A DNA stretch of 5,327 nucleotides from the NCBI GenBank assembly GCA_003455945.1, contig DMPQ01000090.1, forward strand, positions 995 through 6,321, written 5' to 3'. Position numbers and translations under genes: made by a program. Shown one piece after another: positions 4,755 through 5,327 of the stretch. The DNA comes from Planctomycetaceae bacterium. GTDB lineage: Bacteria > Planctomycetota > Planctomycetia > Pirellulales > Pirellulaceae. The notes beneath the pieces were generated by a model. It ran no database searches. It was given only the letters and a program-made list of their open reading frames with translations, and was not told where the DNA came from. Position 1 is the stretch's first letter. The number at the start of each line of letters is the position of its first letter.

Positions 4755-4871
4755 CGGTCGTGATCTTCCGATTGAGGTCGCGAGCGGGTGCGGAGGCCGG
4801 GGATCGAGACGGCGTCCGGCGGGATCGGTCGAGGCGAGGGTCGGACGTCGACGCTCGCCCGAAAACGGTCG
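4755..4871 (-). other. purL-purQ intergenic spacer
   Basis: This 117-bp gap separates two genes that are usually tightly packed in purine operons. In it, GGCGAG (4833-4838) can pair with CTCGCC (4854-4859) 12 nt past the purL stop. Alternatively, GCGAGCG (4780-4786) can pair with CGCTCGC (4852-4858). The two pairings exclude each other. There is no T tract and no recognisable riboswitch, and both stems are short enough to be chance. Confidence 0.3.
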
Positions 4872-5327
4872 TCAGCTCCAGTCGAGCGGCGCGAGCCAGG
4901 CGCGCTTGGCGTCGGCCAGCGGCAGGTCGACGACCTCGGTCCGCGAACCGTCGACCGTCCGGTGAACGATCGACACGTGGCGATTCGAGACGACCTTGCC
5001 GAGCCGCCCCCACGGAACGTCCGAGAGGAGCTGCTCCAGACGGTTCGCATGCTCGGGCTGCACCTCGATCAGGAACCGCGTGTTCGATTCGGCGAAGAGC
5101 GTCGTCAGCCGCAAAGCCTGTTCGTCCAGCCCTGACGTGTCGCTGCCGACCGGTACCTGACCGAGATCGATCTCGACGCCGAGGTCGCCGCCGAACGCCA
5201 TCTCGGTCGCGGCGATCGCGAGACCCCCTTCGCTGAGATCGTGGCACGAGCGGACCAGCCCCTGCATGATCGCCTCGTGGATCCGTCGGAAGGTCAGCCG
5301 CGCCCGCTCCAGATCGACCCGCGGTAC
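4872..5327 (-). CDS. purL: Phosphoribosylformylglycinamidine synthase subunit PurL, C-terminal part (cut by window edge)
   Basis: This is the synthetase subunit of FGAM synthase, an ATP-dependent enzyme of the AIRS/PurM-like superfamily. Only the last 151 residues are visible; the frame stays open through the right edge of the window, so the start lies outside. Visible landmarks are the SCHDLSEGGLAIAATEMAF block (visible residues 27-45), which is the conserved start of the last AIRS C-terminal domain, and the LFAESNTRF block (77-85), matching the usual LFSES-x-x-RF. The domain runs to a normal-looking end at LAPLDWS. A separate purQ follows directly, so this is most likely the small-type PurL (about 740 aa, without a fused amidotransferase domain). 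An internal ATG at 5267 is not the true start, because homology continues upstream of it. Confidence 0.95.
   Translation of the reverse strand, partial: VPRVDLERARLTFRRIHEAIMQGLVRSCHDLSEGGLAIAATEMAFGGDLGVEIDLGQVPVGSDTSGLDEQALRLTTLFAESNTRFLIEVQPEHANRLEQLLSDVPWGRLGKVVSNRHVSIVHRTVDGSRTEVVDLPLADAKRAWLAPLDWS

Noticed and set aside
3883..5247. 454-aa minus-strand open frame
   Set aside because: It is the out-of-frame shadow of purQ and the end of purL, both of which carry diagnostic motifs in another frame.

Overview
The window is GC-rich, with strong G/C preference at third codon positions. It carries ordinary chromosomal genes from what is most likely a member of the Planctomycetota. The taxon is an inference from gene content: an anti-sigma-like small protein with the VHSLGDIWRRH / LGSYLLGVLDDD signature, a two-helix membrane protein, short GTW-motif lipoproteins and a secreted Gly/Tyr-rich protein are all of kinds I associate with that phylum. 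I see no rRNA, tRNA, CRISPR array, transposase or phage gene.

Layout. Positions 1-232 hold two tandem copies of a 112-bp non-coding repeat with conserved hairpins; the array may run off the left edge. Three genes then lie on the minus strand: a 141-aa anti-sigma-like protein (248-673), a 119-aa secreted Gly/Tyr/Ser-rich protein (956-1315) and a 90-aa two-helix membrane protein (1626-1898). The gaps between them contain strong inverted repeats: a leader hairpin at 690-731, a terminator-like hairpin at 895-928, a 16-bp dyad at 1519-1534 and a stem-loop at 1577-1597. A divergent intergenic region of about 314 bp (1899-2212) separates them from a plus-strand pair of lipoprotein genes (2213-2680 and 2699-3370). 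Those two look like diverged tandem paralogues and are probably co-transcribed. After them comes a 225-bp gap with a CTCTGTGGT/ACCACAGAG inverted repeat and a perfect 16-bp palindrome, then a 135-aa plus-strand gene of unknown function (3596-4003).

The right end is the best understood part. On the minus strand, the 3' end of purL (cut by the right edge) is followed by a complete purQ. PurQ releases ammonia from glutamine and PurL uses it with ATP to convert FGAR to FGAM, the fourth step of de novo purine synthesis. The 135-aa gene is convergent with purQ and overlaps its 3' end by 38 bp.

No clearly new multi-gene system is visible. The points most worth a second look are the 112-bp tandem repeat, the leader hairpin that would bury a GGAGG, the paralogous lipoprotein pair, the CTCTGTGG-type dyad, the convergent gene overlap, and the anti-sigma-like protein with only one of the expected cysteines.
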